Source of the DNA: DASQWP01 sp050697555
GTDB taxonomy: Bacteria; Actinomycetota; Thermoleophilia; Gaiellales; Gaiellaceae
Direction of reading: 5' to 3'
Assembly (NCBI GenBank): GCA_050697555.1
Contig: JBOHAD010000018.1
Span: 1 to 39,167 of the forward strand
DNA length: 39,167 nt
Every line of letters begins with the position of its first letter. Positions within the stretch are counted from its first letter, which is position 1. The position numbers and the translations under genes were made by a program. Below the pieces are notes generated by a model, which was not told the origin of the DNA, did no database searches, and worked only from the letters and a program-made list of their open reading frames with translations. Of this stretch, positions 10,442 through 18,978 are shown one piece after another.

Positions 10442-11470
10442 GTGAGCCGGTCGACGATCACGATCGATCTCGGCGCCCTGCGGCGGAACGTCGCTCGGCT
10501 CCGGGAGGCAGCCGGGACCGCCGAGGTCTGGGCCGTCGTCAAGGCGGACGCGTACGGGCACGGGGCGCCGGCCTGCGCCCGCGCCGCGCTCGAGGCGGGC
10601 GCCGCAGCGCTCTGCGTGGCGACGGCGGCCGAAGGGGCCGAGCTTCGGCGAGCGCTCACGCGCGCTCGCATCCTCGTCATGAGCCCGCTCGAGCCGGGCG
10701 ACGAGGAGCGGGCCCGCGACGCGCGTCTCGAGGTGGCCCTCTCGACGCCCCAGATCCCGGCCGGCCTCCCCGTGCACGTGAAGGTCGACACGGGCATGGG
10801 CCGCTTCGGCATGTCCGCCGAGGAGGCCCTGGCGCTCCCGCGTGACCGTGTCGTGGGGCTCATGAGCCACCTGGCGACGGCGGACGAGCCCGACGAGAGC
10901 TTCGCCCGCGAGCAGGTCGAGCGCTTCCGGGCCCTCGCCGAGGAGTTTCGCGGCGTGACCGCGCACCTCGCCAACAGCGCCGCCGCGCTCCGCTTCCCCG
11001 AGGCGCGCTTCGACGCCGTGCGCTGCGGGATCGCCCTCTACGGCCTCTCCCCGTTCGGCGACGACCCTGCCCACCACGGCCTCCAGCCCGTCCTCTCCTG
11101 GCGGAGCCACGTGGCGCTGGCGAAGACGCTCGCCCCCGGGGAGAGCACCGGCTACGGCCGCCGCTTTGCCGCCGACCGCGCGACCCGGATCGGCATCGTC
11201 CCCGTCGGCTACGCGGACGGCTTCCGACGCGGGCTCAGGGGGACGGAAGTGCTCGTCGGGAGCTCGCGCCGGCGGGTCGTCGGCACCGTCTCCATGGACT
11301 CCTTCGCGGTCGAGCTCGAGGACGAGCCCGCGGGGGCGCCGGTGACCCTGATCGGCGAGGGAGTCCTCGCCGAGGAGCACGCCGCCCGCCTCGGCACGAT
11401 CAACTACGAGATCACTTCCGCGATCAACCGGGACCCGCTGCGGGCCGAGGTCGTGGTCGTCGATGGATGA
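10442..11470 (+). CDS. alr: Alanine racemase
   Basis: A 342-residue PLP enzyme that makes D-alanine for peptidoglycan. The PLP lysine is Lys34 in VVKADAYGHG, and the second catalytic base is Tyr257 in VGYADGF. HVKVDTGMGRFG, RCGIALYG and GTVSMDSFAV are further family blocks. Length is slightly short of the usual 360-380 residues, because the loop after LVMSPLEPGD is shortened. The first possible start is GTG 10442, with no Shine-Dalgarno sequence before it (ATCAACCATCTAGAC), so a leaderless or very short leader is likely. The stop overlaps the start of cca. Confidence 0.95.
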   Translation: MSRSTITIDLGALRRNVARLREAAGTAEVWAVVKADAYGHGAPACARAALEAGAAALCVATAAEGAELRRALTRARILVMSPLEPGDEERARDARLEVALSTPQIPAGLPVHVKVDTGMGRFGMSAEEALALPRDRVVGLMSHLATADEPDESFAREQVERFRALAEEFRGVTAHLANSAAALRFPEARFDAVRCGIALYGLSPFGDDPAHHGLQPVLSWRSHVALAKTLAPGESTGYGRRFAADRATRIGIVPVGYADGFRRGLRGTEVLVGSSRRRVVGTVSMDSFAVELEDEPAGAPVTLIGEGVLAEEHAARLGTINYEITSAINRDPLRAEVVVVDG

Positions 11471-12506
11471 GCTCATCAGGAGCGCGGTCGGGAGCGAGCC
11501 CGCCTGGGTCGTCGGCGGGGCGTTGCGCGACGAGCTCCTGGGCCGCGACGTCGTCGACGTGGACGTCGCCTGTGCCGATCCCGAGCTCGCCGCGCGGCTG
11601 TACTCCCGGCTCGCGGGCGGCGCCGTCTTCCCCCTCTCCGAGCGCCACGGCGCCTGGCGGGTGGCGCTCGCGAGCGGGAAGACCGTCGACTTCACGCCGC
11701 TTCGGAACGGGATCGAGGACGATCTCGCGACCCGGGACTTCACGGTCAACGCGATGGCGCGGCCGGTCGGCGGCCGCGAGCTCGTCGACCCGCTCGGCGG
11801 GCGCCCCGACCTCGAGGCGGGCCGTCTCCGCGCCGTCTCGCCGGACATCTTCGCCGACGATCCGGTTCGCCTCCTCCGCGCCGTGCGCCTCGAGGACGAG
11901 CTCGGCTTCCGGCTCGACGACGAAGGGGAGCGGCTCCTGCGCCAGTCCGTCGTGCGCGCCGCCGAGCCGGCGGGCGAGCGCCTCCTGGGCGAGCTCGAGC
12001 GGCTCTCCCCGGACGGGTTTCGGCGCGCTGAAGAGCTCGGTCTCCTGCGACCGCTCGGGGGCTCCCTCGAGCGGCTCGACGCGGTGGATCTCGTCGATTC
12101 TCCCGGATTCCTGCTCGTCGTCGTCTTCGGCGAGAACCTCGAGCGGTACCCCATCTCGAGGGAGCTGGCCAGGTTCGCCAGGACGCTCCTCTCGGCGGAG
12201 CGTCCGGCCGGCGACTCGCCGAGGCAGATTCATCGGTTTCGCCGCCGCACGGAGCCGTGGGCGCTCTCGGCCCTTGCCTTCCTGGGGGCACCGGATCTCT
12301 ACGAGGCCGTGCGCGCGGCCCGCGCGAGCGACCCGCCCCAGCCGCTCCTGCGGGGAGACGAGCTGGGCGTTCCTCCCGGCCCCGAGGTCGGCCGGCTGCT
12401 GGAGCTCGTCGCCGAGGAGCGGGCGGCGGGAACGATCTCGACGCGTGAGGAGGCGCTCGCGCTCGTCAAGCGAGAGCGGCGCGACGGTGCTAGCTCGTCC
12501 ACTTGA
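11463..12506 (+). CDS. cca: tRNA CCA nucleotidyltransferase family protein
   Basis: A 347-residue class II nucleotidyltransferase. The N-terminal head has VGGALRDELLGR, followed by DVDVA, the metal-binding DxD. RDFTVNAMA, DPLGGRPDLEAGRLRAV and FADDPVRLLRAVR are the successive head and neck motifs of the CCA-adding enzyme/poly(A) polymerase family. The most likely role is adding or repairing the tRNA 3' CCA. Poly(A) polymerase activity cannot be excluded, because the C-terminal body, which separates the two, is short and poorly conserved. No HD domain is seen. ATG 11463 overlaps the alr stop by eight bases. Many actinobacteria have tsaE/tsaB after alr; here cca takes that place. Confidence 0.85.
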   Translation: MDELIRSAVGSEPAWVVGGALRDELLGRDVVDVDVACADPELAARLYSRLAGGAVFPLSERHGAWRVALASGKTVDFTPLRNGIEDDLATRDFTVNAMARPVGGRELVDPLGGRPDLEAGRLRAVSPDIFADDPVRLLRAVRLEDELGFRLDDEGERLLRQSVVRAAEPAGERLLGELERLSPDGFRRAEELGLLRPLGGSLERLDAVDLVDSPGFLLVVVFGENLERYPISRELARFARTLLSAERPAGDSPRQIHRFRRRTEPWALSALAFLGAPDLYEAVRAARASDPPQPLLRGDELGVPPGPEVGRLLELVAEERAAGTISTREEALALVKRERRDGASSST

Positions 12507-13011
12507 TGGTGCAGCCGACCGGAGGCGTCTCGGTCACGTCAGGCCGGGCTCCCGCGAGTGCGGCATAGAGCGCGGGGCGGAGGTACGGCTCGGCCCCGCC
12601 CGGGTCGGTGTGATCCGAGTCGGGCGCGCCGTGGTAGACGAGCCGGTGCTCGGCGTCGAACACGAAGACCTCAGGCGTGCGGGCAGCGCCGTAGGTCCGC
12701 GCGACCTCCTGGGACTCGTCGTAGAGGAACGGAAAGACGAAGCCCTTCTCACGCGCCCGTTCCTTCATGTCCTCGAATGAGTCGCCCAGGTAGCCCGCGT
12801 TCGGGTTCACGGCGACGAGACCGGCGCGCCCCTCGTAGTCGCGGGCGGCCCCGTTGAGGCGGTCCTCCCAGGCAACCACGTACGGGCAGTGGCAGCAGGA
12901 GAAGACGACGGCGACCGGCCCGCCCTCGTAGTCGGAGAGCGAGTGGCTTCCGCCGTCGACGCCGGGCAGGTCGAAGGACGGGGCCGCATCGCCGAGCTTC
13001 AGGCTGGCCAT
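12490..13011 (-). CDS. Thioredoxin-family protein (AhpC/TSA fold)
   Basis: A 173-residue protein starting LGDAAPSFDLPGVDGG, the usual entry to the AhpC/TSA-thioredoxin fold. It has the motif SCCHCPYV, whose outer cysteines form a CxxC redox pair in the place where relatives have CNHCPYV. YGAARTPEVFVFD contains the cis-proline loop. No signal peptide is visible, so it is probably cytosolic. It is likely a thiol peroxidase or redox-exchange protein; the partner is unknown. Its last 17 bases overlap the end of cca on the other strand. Confidence 0.85.
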   Translation of the reverse strand: MASLKLGDAAPSFDLPGVDGGSHSLSDYEGGPVAVVFSCCHCPYVVAWEDRLNGAARDYEGRAGLVAVNPNAGYLGDSFEDMKERAREKGFVFPFLYDESQEVARTYGAARTPEVFVFDAEHRLVYHGAPDSDHTDPGGAEPYLRPALYAALAGARPDVTETPPVGCTIKWTS

Positions 13012-13028
13012 GCAGCCATGCTATAGGG

Positions 13029-14153
13029 GTGCCCGATCTCTACGACGCCGTCGCCCACGGGATGTGGGCCTACAGCAACGCCGCCTTCCGGGTGGAGATC
13101 CTGGGCCCGAAGCTCGAGCTCGAGCCCGGCACGGTCATCCTCGTGACGCACCGGCGGGAGACGGACGTGCCGCTCGTCTGCCCGCCGCTCTACTTCGGCG
13201 CGAGCATGCGCACGAACAAGCCCGGGCGCATGAGCTTCGCCGCGCGCGACGACATGTTCCTGCCGGGATTCTTCGCCGGCTTCCCGCCCGACTTGCCGCT
13301 TCCGGCGCGACGCCTCCTCTACCGGGTCGGCGTCGCGCGCTGGCTGCCCGTCGTCAAGGTGTATCCGATCAGGAGCGCCCGCGTCGCCCGTCTCGGGGAG
13401 GTGCTGCGCGCCCGCCCGGACGCGCCGCTCGCGGAGCTCCTCCCGGCGGAGGCGGAGGCCGCCTTCCGGGTCCGCGCGACGGAGGCGAGCCTGCCCCCGC
13501 CGAACCGGGCCGGGGACGTCCTCCGGGGTGACTACGCGGACCTCCTCTGGCGCGCGGTCTCGCCCGGGGACGGCGTCCTCGACGGGCTCGACGAGTTCTG
13601 GAGCAGGCGCGCGACCCAGGCGACCGGCGACTTTCGCGCCCTGGTCGAGATCCTCCGCCGGCCCGGCACGCTGGTCGTCTTTCCCGAAGGCCGCCCTTCC
13701 CCGGACGGGGAGATCGGCCCGATCCGCCCGGGCATCGGGGCGCTCCTCCGCCGCGGCCGTCCCGTGGCCATCCAGCCGCTCGCGCTCGCCTACGACCCGC
13801 TCGTGCGCGGCCGGACGAAGGTGCTCCTCTCGCTCCCCGAGCCCGTGTCGCCGCCCCAGGAGGACGTCGAGGCGGCGCTCCTCCGTCTCCTGCGGCGCTC
13901 GATGCCGCTCACCTGCGGCCAGCTCGTGGCCCAGCGGCTGCGCGCGGGCGCCGACGCCGATCCTGCCGGCCTCGCCGGCGAGCTCGCCGAAGCCGTGGAG
14001 GCCGCCCGTGACGAAGGGCGTCCCGTCGAGCCCGACCTCCTGACTGCGGACGGGCGCGGGCGACGGCTGGCCGAGGCGCTCAGCGTCGCCCCGCGCAGGC
14101 CGCGCGAGCTCGCGTTCCTCGCGCGCGAGTACGAGAGCGCGCGGGATCTCTAG
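13029..14153 (+). CDS. PlsC-like acyltransferase
   Basis: A 374-residue putative glycerolipid acyltransferase. The catalytic HX4D motif is His41-Asp46 (THRRETDV), and the phosphate-binding block is FPEGRPS at 218-224, followed by PIRPGIGALL. An insertion of about 170 residues separates the two blocks, longer than in ordinary PlsC, and the C-terminal 90 residues are an extra helical part. It probably transfers an acyl chain to a phospholipid precursor at the membrane. The substrate is not determined. The GTG at 13029 is only a few bases after TATAGG (13023-13028), so the transcript may be very short-leadered. The gene is divergent from the thioredoxin gene with 17 bases between starts. Confidence 0.8.
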   Translation: MPDLYDAVAHGMWAYSNAAFRVEILGPKLELEPGTVILVTHRRETDVPLVCPPLYFGASMRTNKPGRMSFAARDDMFLPGFFAGFPPDLPLPARRLLYRVGVARWLPVVKVYPIRSARVARLGEVLRARPDAPLAELLPAEAEAAFRVRATEASLPPPNRAGDVLRGDYADLLWRAVSPGDGVLDGLDEFWSRRATQATGDFRALVEILRRPGTLVVFPEGRPSPDGEIGPIRPGIGALLRRGRPVAIQPLALAYDPLVRGRTKVLLSLPEPVSPPQEDVEAALLRLLRRSMPLTCGQLVAQRLRAGADADPAGLAGELAEAVEAARDEGRPVEPDLLTADGRGRRLAEALSVAPRRPRELAFLAREYESARDL

Positions 14154-15157
14154 CGCGACTCGGTCGCGGCCTCTTCCCGCCGGCGTCCGCGGAGCCGCGG
14201 AAAGGCGGGACGGACCATCAGCGCGCCGAGAAACGTGATCGGCAGCACGGTGACCGCGTGCACGGTGACGACGTACGCGGTCGCCGAGTCGAGCTCCACG
14301 TCGACCCCCTTGGCGGCGAGCAGGGTCAGGTAGTGGAACGTACCGATGCCGGCGGCGGTCGCCGGCACCGCGAGGGCGAGGTTTCCGATCCCCTCGAGGA
14401 GGAAGTACGCGCCGACCGGGAGGCCGAGGTCGAAGGCGTGCTCGCCGATGACGTAGTACATGGCGACGTCCGCGAGCCACATCGCGACCGAGGTCAGGAC
14501 GACGGCCACGACCCGTTTGCGACCGCGGAAGGCGCCGAGCCCGTCCACGAAGTGCGCTGCCGCCCGGGTCGCCCGCGTGTGCCAGCGCACGGGGAGACGG
14601 CGGGTCCCCCGCCAGGCGAACCGCTCCGCGCGGTCGGGGTTGCGCGCCGCGAGCGCGACGAGAGCCACCCCCAGCGCCGTCCCTGACGACAGTGCGACGC
14701 CGGTCAGGAGCATCACGCCGCCCTCGCCGATCATCAGCGCACCCAGCAGGATCCACGTGGCGAGCACGACGCCGTCCAGCAGCCGCTCGGAGAAGAGCGT
14801 CCCCGCGCTCACGAACGCCGGGACGTGCCGCTCCCGCAGGGACTCGATGCGAAGGAGGTCGCCGCCGCGCGCAGGGAGGATGTTGTTCGCGCCGCGCCCC
14901 ACCGCCACCGTCGAGAAGAGCTTGCGCGTCCCGATCCGGTAGCCCGCGCCGGCGAGCAGGTAGCGCCAGCGCAGAGCCATGATGGCGACGTTGGCGAGGA
15001 CGAGCCCGAGGGCGGCGATCATCGTCCAGCCGGGAAGGGACGTGATCTCCCCCCAGCTCTCACCCAGGTCGACCTCTCGCAGGAAGAGCCAGAGGAAGGT
15101 GCCGGTAGCTGCGGAGCCGATGAGGACGCGGACGAGGTTGCGGCGCCACGCACGCAT
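14150..15157 (-). CDS. UPF0104/LPG-synthase-TM family membrane protein
   Basis: A 335-residue integral membrane protein with about eight hydrophobic segments. The signature of the flippase-like domain shared with MprF is visible: ALRWRYLLAGAG, then GRGANNILPARGGDLLRI, and later GIGNLALAVPATAAGIGTF. The family contains lipid flippases and proteins of unknown function, so lipid transport is an inference. The start is ATG 15157; reading upstream adds an Arg/Pro-rich stretch antisense to the PAP2 gene. Its TAG stop and the TAG of the acyltransferase gene share the palindrome CTAG at 14150-14153. Confidence 0.85.
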   Translation of the reverse strand: MRAWRRNLVRVLIGSAATGTFLWLFLREVDLGESWGEITSLPGWTMIAALGLVLANVAIMALRWRYLLAGAGYRIGTRKLFSTVAVGRGANNILPARGGDLLRIESLRERHVPAFVSAGTLFSERLLDGVVLATWILLGALMIGEGGVMLLTGVALSSGTALGVALVALAARNPDRAERFAWRGTRRLPVRWHTRATRAAAHFVDGLGAFRGRKRVVAVVLTSVAMWLADVAMYYVIGEHAFDLGLPVGAYFLLEGIGNLALAVPATAAGIGTFHYLTLLAAKGVDVELDSATAYVVTVHAVTVLPITFLGALMVRPAFPRLRGRRREEAATESR

Positions 15158-15181
15158 GTGAGGGGTAAGTATGCGCAGGCG

Positions 15182-15880
15182 ATGCGGTTGCGGAGGAGGA
15201 ACGCGCGCTTCTCGGGTCGCCGCGAGGTGGCGATCGGCCTCGGCGTGTACGCCGTCTACCTCCTGGCGAGCCGGCGGAAGCGCGGCGACGCGGCGCGCCT
15301 GCAGGCGGCCCGGAACGCCGAGCGGATCGTCACGCTCGAGCGTCGGCTCGGGATCCACGTCGAGCCGCAGCTCCAGGCGCTCCTGCTCCCCCGACGCCGG
15401 CTCGTCGCCGTTCTCAACGTCGCGTACGTGACGCTGAACGTCGGCCTCACGGTCGGCTGGCTGATGCGGCTCTTCCGGCGCCGCCACGCCGAGTTCCCCC
15501 GGCTGCGCCGGGCTGCGGTGCTCACCACGCTCGGCGCGCAACCCTTCTTCGTCCTCTTTCCCTGCGCGCCGCCGCGGACGCTCGACGGCTTCGTCGACAC
15601 GATCGTCGAGGTGACCGGGCTCGATCTCGACAGAGGTCTGATCGCACAGCTCTACGACCCGCTCGCGGCCATGCCGAGCATCCACGTCGCGTACGCGGTG
15701 GTGACCGCGGCGGGGATCGCGGGGACGAGCGAGCGCCCGCTGGTGCGCGCTCTGGCGACCGGCTATCCGCCTCTGGTTGCCCTGATCGTCTTCGTCACGG
15801 CGAACCACTACGTGCTCGACGCCGTTGCCGGGGCGGCGCTCGGCGGCCTCGCTCTCAGGGTCTCCCGCGCGCTCGGGTAG
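15182..15880 (+). CDS. PAP2-superfamily membrane phosphatase/transferase
   Basis: A 232-residue membrane protein with about five hydrophobic segments. The PAP2 catalytic blocks are MPSIHVAYAVV, with the proton-donor His, and NHYVLDAVAGA, with the nucleophile His and its Asp partner. The first block in the form PSIHVA resembles the inositol-phosphorylceramide-synthase/Aur1-like subgroup more than undecaprenyl pyrophosphatases. It may be a lipid phosphatase or phospho-headgroup transferase. Its neighbours, an acyltransferase and a flippase-like protein, support a membrane lipid role. The first 30 residues are strongly basic. The 3' end overlaps the convergent SDR gene by 26 bases. Confidence 0.85.
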   Translation: MRLRRRNARFSGRREVAIGLGVYAVYLLASRRKRGDAARLQAARNAERIVTLERRLGIHVEPQLQALLLPRRRLVAVLNVAYVTLNVGLTVGWLMRLFRRRHAEFPRLRRAAVLTTLGAQPFFVLFPCAPPRTLDGFVDTIVEVTGLDLDRGLIAQLYDPLAAMPSIHVAYAVVTAAGIAGTSERPLVRALATGYPPLVALIVFVTANHYVLDAVAGAALGGLALRVSRALG

Positions 15881-16670
15881 CGAGGCGGGTGAGAGTCGAC
15901 GGCGCCAGCGCCTGCGCTACGCCGGCGAGGCGCAGGTAACGGGGGAGGACGACCTCGGCGCGGCCGCGCTCGACCGCGGCCAGGACGGCGTCGGCCACCT
16001 GCTCGGGGCGGAGCACGACGCGCCCGGCGAGCGGGCGCTGGAGGAGCCGGCTCTGCGGGAAGCCGGGTGTCTCGACGGGGCCCGGACAGAGCGTGTGGAC
16101 GCGGACGCCGCGCCGGCCGAGCTCGCCGGTGACGGCCCGCGAGAAGGCGAGCTGGGCGTGCTTCGCCGCCGAGTAGGGGCCCGAGGCGCCGTGTGCGACG
16201 AGGCCCGCCACGGAGACGACGTTGACCACGTCCGCCGGCGCGGCGGCCTCGAGGGACGGCAGGAACGCGCGAGTGCACCAGACGGAGCCGAGGTAGTTCG
16301 TGCGGATCACGGCCTCGATCCGCTCCGGCTCGACCTCGAGGAAGCTTCCGCGTCCGGGAATGCCCGCGTTGTTGACGAGCAGGTGTACTGCCGGATGGCG
16401 GGCAGCGACGCGGCGGGCGACGTCCTCGACCTGCGCCCGCTCGGCGACGTCGCACGGCTCGGCCTCCGCGCCGATCTCCACAGCCAGGGCCTCGAGCCGC
16501 TCCCGCCCGCGCGCGAGAAGAACGCAGCGCCAGCCGCGGCCGGCGAGGAGGCGTGCGACGGCGGCGCCGATGCCGCTCGAGCCGCCGGTTACGACAGCGA
16601 CGCGAATGTCTCGAGAGTCCTCGGGTCGCCGTCGAAGACGTGGTGGGCGAAGGCCTGCACCCGGCCACAT
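15855..16670 (-). CDS. Short-chain dehydrogenase/reductase (SDR)
   Basis: A 271-residue classical SDR. TGGSSGIG binds the dinucleotide, NNAG follows, and YSAAK is the catalytic Tyr/Lys motif with a preceding Ser (VVSVAGL). LLARGRERL after the second strand fits NADP(H), as the Arg would contact the 2'-phosphate. The C-terminus is basic (TRLATRARGRP). The substrate cannot be read from the sequence. The only ATG, at 16670, adds about 24 residues before the first strand and has no ribosome site. The start lies 15 bases from that of fabI on the other strand. Confidence 0.88.
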   Translation of the reverse strand: MWPGAGLRPPRLRRRPEDSRDIRVAVVTGGSSGIGAAVARLLAGRGWRCVLLARGRERLEALAVEIGAEAEPCDVAERAQVEDVARRVAARHPAVHLLVNNAGIPGRGSFLEVEPERIEAVIRTNYLGSVWCTRAFLPSLEAAAPADVVNVVSVAGLVAHGASGPYSAAKHAQLAFSRAVTGELGRRGVRVHTLCPGPVETPGFPQSRLLQRPLAGRVVLRPEQVADAVLAAVERGRAEVVLPRYLRLAGVAQALAPSTLTRLATRARGRP

Positions 16671-16685
16671 TAGACTGCCGCGGCC

Positions 16686-17462
16686 ATGCCCGACTTCACC
16701 GGCAAGCGCGGGCTCGTCCTCGGCGTCGCCAACCGCCGCTCGATCGCGTGGGGGATCGCCCAGCGGCTCGCCGAGGGAGGTGCTCAGCTCGCCTTCACGT
16801 ACCAGGGCGAGCGGATCGAGAAGAACGTGCGCGAGCTGGCGGAGTCGGTCTCGAGCCCGCTGGTCACCGAGTGCGACGTCCGCTCGGACGAGGGCCTCGA
16901 GCGCGTCTTCTCCGAGGTTGCGGACACATTCGGAGGCGAGCTCGACCTGCTCGTGCACTCCGTGGCCTTCGCCGACGCCCGCGACCTGGAGGGCCGCTTC
17001 ACGGACACGCCGCGCGAGCGCTTCTGGCTCGCTCTCGACGTGAGCGCGTACTCGCTGGTCGCATGCGCGCGGGCGGCCGAGCCGCTCCTGGAGGCTGCCG
17101 GCGGCGGCTCGATCATGACGATGACGTACCTCGGCGGCGAGCGCGCGGTGCCGCACTACAACGTCATGGGCGTCGCCAAGGCGGCGCTCGACGCATCGGT
17201 GCGCTACCTCGCCTGGGATCTCGGTCAGAAGAACATCCGCGTGAACGCCGTCTCGGCCGGCCCCGTGCGGACCCTCGCCGCGCGCTCGATCGCGGGCTTC
17301 CCGACGATGGAGGCGATCGTCGAGGAGCGCGCGCCCCTCCACCGCCACATCGACCAGGGCGACGTCGGCGCCGCGGGCGCCTTCCTGCTCTCGGAGGAGG
17401 CCCACAACATCACCGGCACGACCTTGTACGTGGACTCCGGGTTCCACGCCATGGGTATGTAG
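16686..17462 (+). CDS. fabI: Enoyl-[acyl-carrier-protein] reductase FabI
   Basis: A 258-residue NADH-dependent reductase that completes each cycle of type II fatty acid elongation. The atypical SDR signature is visible: GLVLGVANRRSIAWGIA at the N-terminus and Tyr158-x6-Lys165 (YNVMGVAK), the FabI active pair and triclosan-binding site. VNAVSAGPVRTLAA and the C-terminal TGTTLYVDSGFHAMGM are typical. Length matches FabI exactly. A TAGACT hexamer at 16671-16676 could be a -10 element, giving an almost leaderless transcript. The gene is followed by a hairpin. Confidence 0.95.
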   Translation: MPDFTGKRGLVLGVANRRSIAWGIAQRLAEGGAQLAFTYQGERIEKNVRELAESVSSPLVTECDVRSDEGLERVFSEVADTFGGELDLLVHSVAFADARDLEGRFTDTPRERFWLALDVSAYSLVACARAAEPLLEAAGGGSIMTMTYLGGERAVPHYNVMGVAKAALDASVRYLAWDLGQKNIRVNAVSAGPVRTLAARSIAGFPTMEAIVEERAPLHRHIDQGDVGAAGAFLLSEEAHNITGTTLYVDSGFHAMGM

Positions 17463-17465
17463 GGA

Positions 17466-17483
17466 CCGGCGACGTGTCGCCGG
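17466..17483 (+). terminator. Hairpin just after fabI
   Basis: CCGGCGAC (17466-17473), a two-base GT and GTCGCCGG (17476-17483) make a perfect eight-base inverted repeat three bases after the fabI stop. In RNA it would form a seven-pair stem with a CGUG loop. Position and GC content suggest transcription termination, although no T-tract follows. Confidence 0.5.
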
Positions 17484-17506
17484 AAGACGCGCGGGAATCG
17501 CTTGTT

Positions 17507-17538
17507 CAAGCGGTGTGAGGGTTCTCTCAGGCCGCTTG
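17507..17538. other. Long interrupted hairpin between fabI and the RES toxin gene
   Basis: CAAGCGG (17507-17513) pairs with CCGCTTG (17532-17538). Inside, TGAG (17516-17519) pairs with CTCA (17526-17529) around the loop GGTTCT, with a two-by-two mismatch between the stems. It lies in the 208-base spacer 17463-17670, which has no gene I can support. It could be a second terminator, facing either fabI or the toxin-antitoxin operon, or a relic of the edge of the inserted patch. Confidence 0.5.
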
Positions 17539-17670
17539 GGATGCACATTCTCCCTGCGTGGGTAACCGTGACAGCTTCCGTCTGTTTTGCGCGGCTCGGC
17601 GGTGTGCGGAGAGCCTCGCGACCGCGCTGGTGTGGTCCCGGTGATGGCACGGCCGGCACTCGGCGGCTGC

Positions 17671-18276
17671 TCACTGCTCTCGAGTAAGTGCCCAGTCCGG
17701 TTCGTCGAACTCGAACTCGTCGCCTCGTCTGAATGCTTCGAGCTCCGAGTGAGGGTCGTTCTTGAAGCGCACGACGTCGAGCAGGCTGAGGATGGGGCGG
17801 GCGGCGTGGCCGGTGATGCTGGCCGGCACGTCCACGGCACTGATGGGCTCGAGAAGGTAGGGCGATCCGACCCGCGGGCCGAAGAGAACGACGTTGCGCG
17901 TTCCGGGCAGGGCGGCGCTGGGGACGACGATCCCGGAAACCTCGTCGCGCAGGCGCCCGCCGAGTTCCTGGCAGCGGCCGGGATCATCGGCGACCAGGCT
18001 GGATGCCTCGAGCCCGAAGTCGTCGGCGTTGGAGAGCGTCACCTCCAGCAACCCGTCGATCTCGAGGCGGAGCGCCCATATCCGCTGGCGCACATGGCGT
18101 ACTTGCTCGGGTGAGCGGAGGTCGTTGGCGCGCATGAACTCGGCAAGAGGACCAAGGGGATGAAGACACAGATACTGAGTCGGGCTGTCCTCTTCCCCGG
18201 TGTGATATCGCCCGGGCTTCCGGGCCGGCTCGGTCCGCAGCGGATTCCCGTACGTGGAGAGGCGGTACCCGACCAT
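17671..18276 (-). CDS. RES-domain toxin
   Basis: A 201-residue RES protein, the toxin half of a RES-Xre type II module. It starts VGYRLSTYG with Arg5, has GRYH at 22-25, then TQYLCLHPLGPLAEFMR with Glu46. GIVVPSAAL holds Ser120, followed by NVVLFGP. Arg, Glu and Ser are the conserved active-site residues of this family, whose studied members attack NAD+ (some act as NAD+ phosphorylases) or ADP-ribosylate metabolic enzymes. NAD+ depletion is therefore the inferred effect. All key residues appear intact, so it is probably functional. It lies 14 bases downstream of the antitoxin in the same operon, the usual antitoxin-first order. Confidence 0.85.
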   Translation of the reverse strand: MVGYRLSTYGNPLRTEPARKPGRYHTGEEDSPTQYLCLHPLGPLAEFMRANDLRSPEQVRHVRQRIWALRLEIDGLLEVTLSNADDFGLEASSLVADDPGRCQELGGRLRDEVSGIVVPSAALPGTRNVVLFGPRVGSPYLLEPISAVDVPASITGHAARPILSLLDVVRFKNDPHSELEAFRRGDEFEFDEPDWALTREQ

Positions 18277-18290
18277 GGTGAACGGGCCTG

Positions 18291-18977
18291 TTAGCTCGAG
18301 TAAGTGCTGCGCATGCTCCCGGCGATCGTCGTCAGCTGGGGCAGCCGGCCTGGCTCATCGAGAAGATCCAGAGGCCTCTGGCCGTCCAGGTCGTCGCGTG
18401 GCCAGCTGAACCATTCGACGGCACCGACAGGGGTCAGCGAGAAGCGAAGCTGGTTGATGATGCGGGCGACCGCCCGTACGCGGCGCGCATCCTCGCCTTC
18501 CGGCTGAGCCTGCTCGCGAGGCGAAGCCCACCGTTGAAACTTACGGAGGCCGACGCGAAGGAGGACGGCCAGCTGCGCCTGCGGAACCTCGGCCGTTTCC
18601 GCGAGCCAGCGTACGATCTCCTTGAGGGATCGCTCGTCGCTGACCGGCTCGCCTTCGGCAATAGCCGCGAATCCCTGGCGCAGACTCTCGAGCGCGATGC
18701 GGAGCTGGTCGCGTGCCTCCGGCTCATCGGGACGGCGTGTTGCCTCCTCAGCCTGGATGACGGCACGGTGGATGATCAGGACCAGGTACGGGTCAACCGC
18801 CTCCCAGCGGCTGATCGCCGTTTCTCTCGCCACCCCGGCCGCGATCTCACGGACGCCATCGGCCACCTCGGTCGGAATGGTCCGCTCACGTGCGAGCTCG
18901 TTGTTCAGGCGTGCGATCGCCTGCGCTGCGTCGGCGGGGCGGGCGATCTCTGTCACGGTGTCGAGGACGGCGGTCAT
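18291..18977 (-). CDS. Xre/MbcA/ParS-type antitoxin
   Basis: A 228-residue antitoxin. The last 60-70 residues carry the toxin-binding domain pattern: GAVEWFSWPRDDLDGQRPLD, then LLDEPGRL. Before it is a helical DNA-binding-like region, QLAVLLRVGLRKFQRW. The N-terminal 120 residues (AIARLNNELARERTIP onward) are longer than in many family members and are predicted helical by eye. The protein should neutralise the RES toxin and repress its own operon. ATG 18977 lies two bases from an inverted repeat. Arg/Glu-rich composition and somewhat lower GC than its neighbours suggest horizontal acquisition. Confidence 0.85.
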   Translation of the reverse strand: MTAVLDTVTEIARPADAAQAIARLNNELARERTIPTEVADGVREIAAGVARETAISRWEAVDPYLVLIIHRAVIQAEEATRRPDEPEARDQLRIALESLRQGFAAIAEGEPVSDERSLKEIVRWLAETAEVPQAQLAVLLRVGLRKFQRWASPREQAQPEGEDARRVRAVARIINQLRFSLTPVGAVEWFSWPRDDLDGQRPLDLLDEPGRLPQLTTIAGSMRSTYSS

Positions 18978-18978
18978 C

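Noticed and set aside
16671..16685. Shared bidirectional promoter between the SDR and fabI genes
   Set aside because: Only 15 bases separate the starts. TAGACT could be a fabI -10, but no -35 or second promoter could be supported, so it is mentioned only within the fabI entry.
17463..17670. A tRNA or small RNA gene in the fabI-toxin spacer
   Set aside because: Hairpins are present, but no cloverleaf, T-loop GTTCRA pattern or promoter could be identified.
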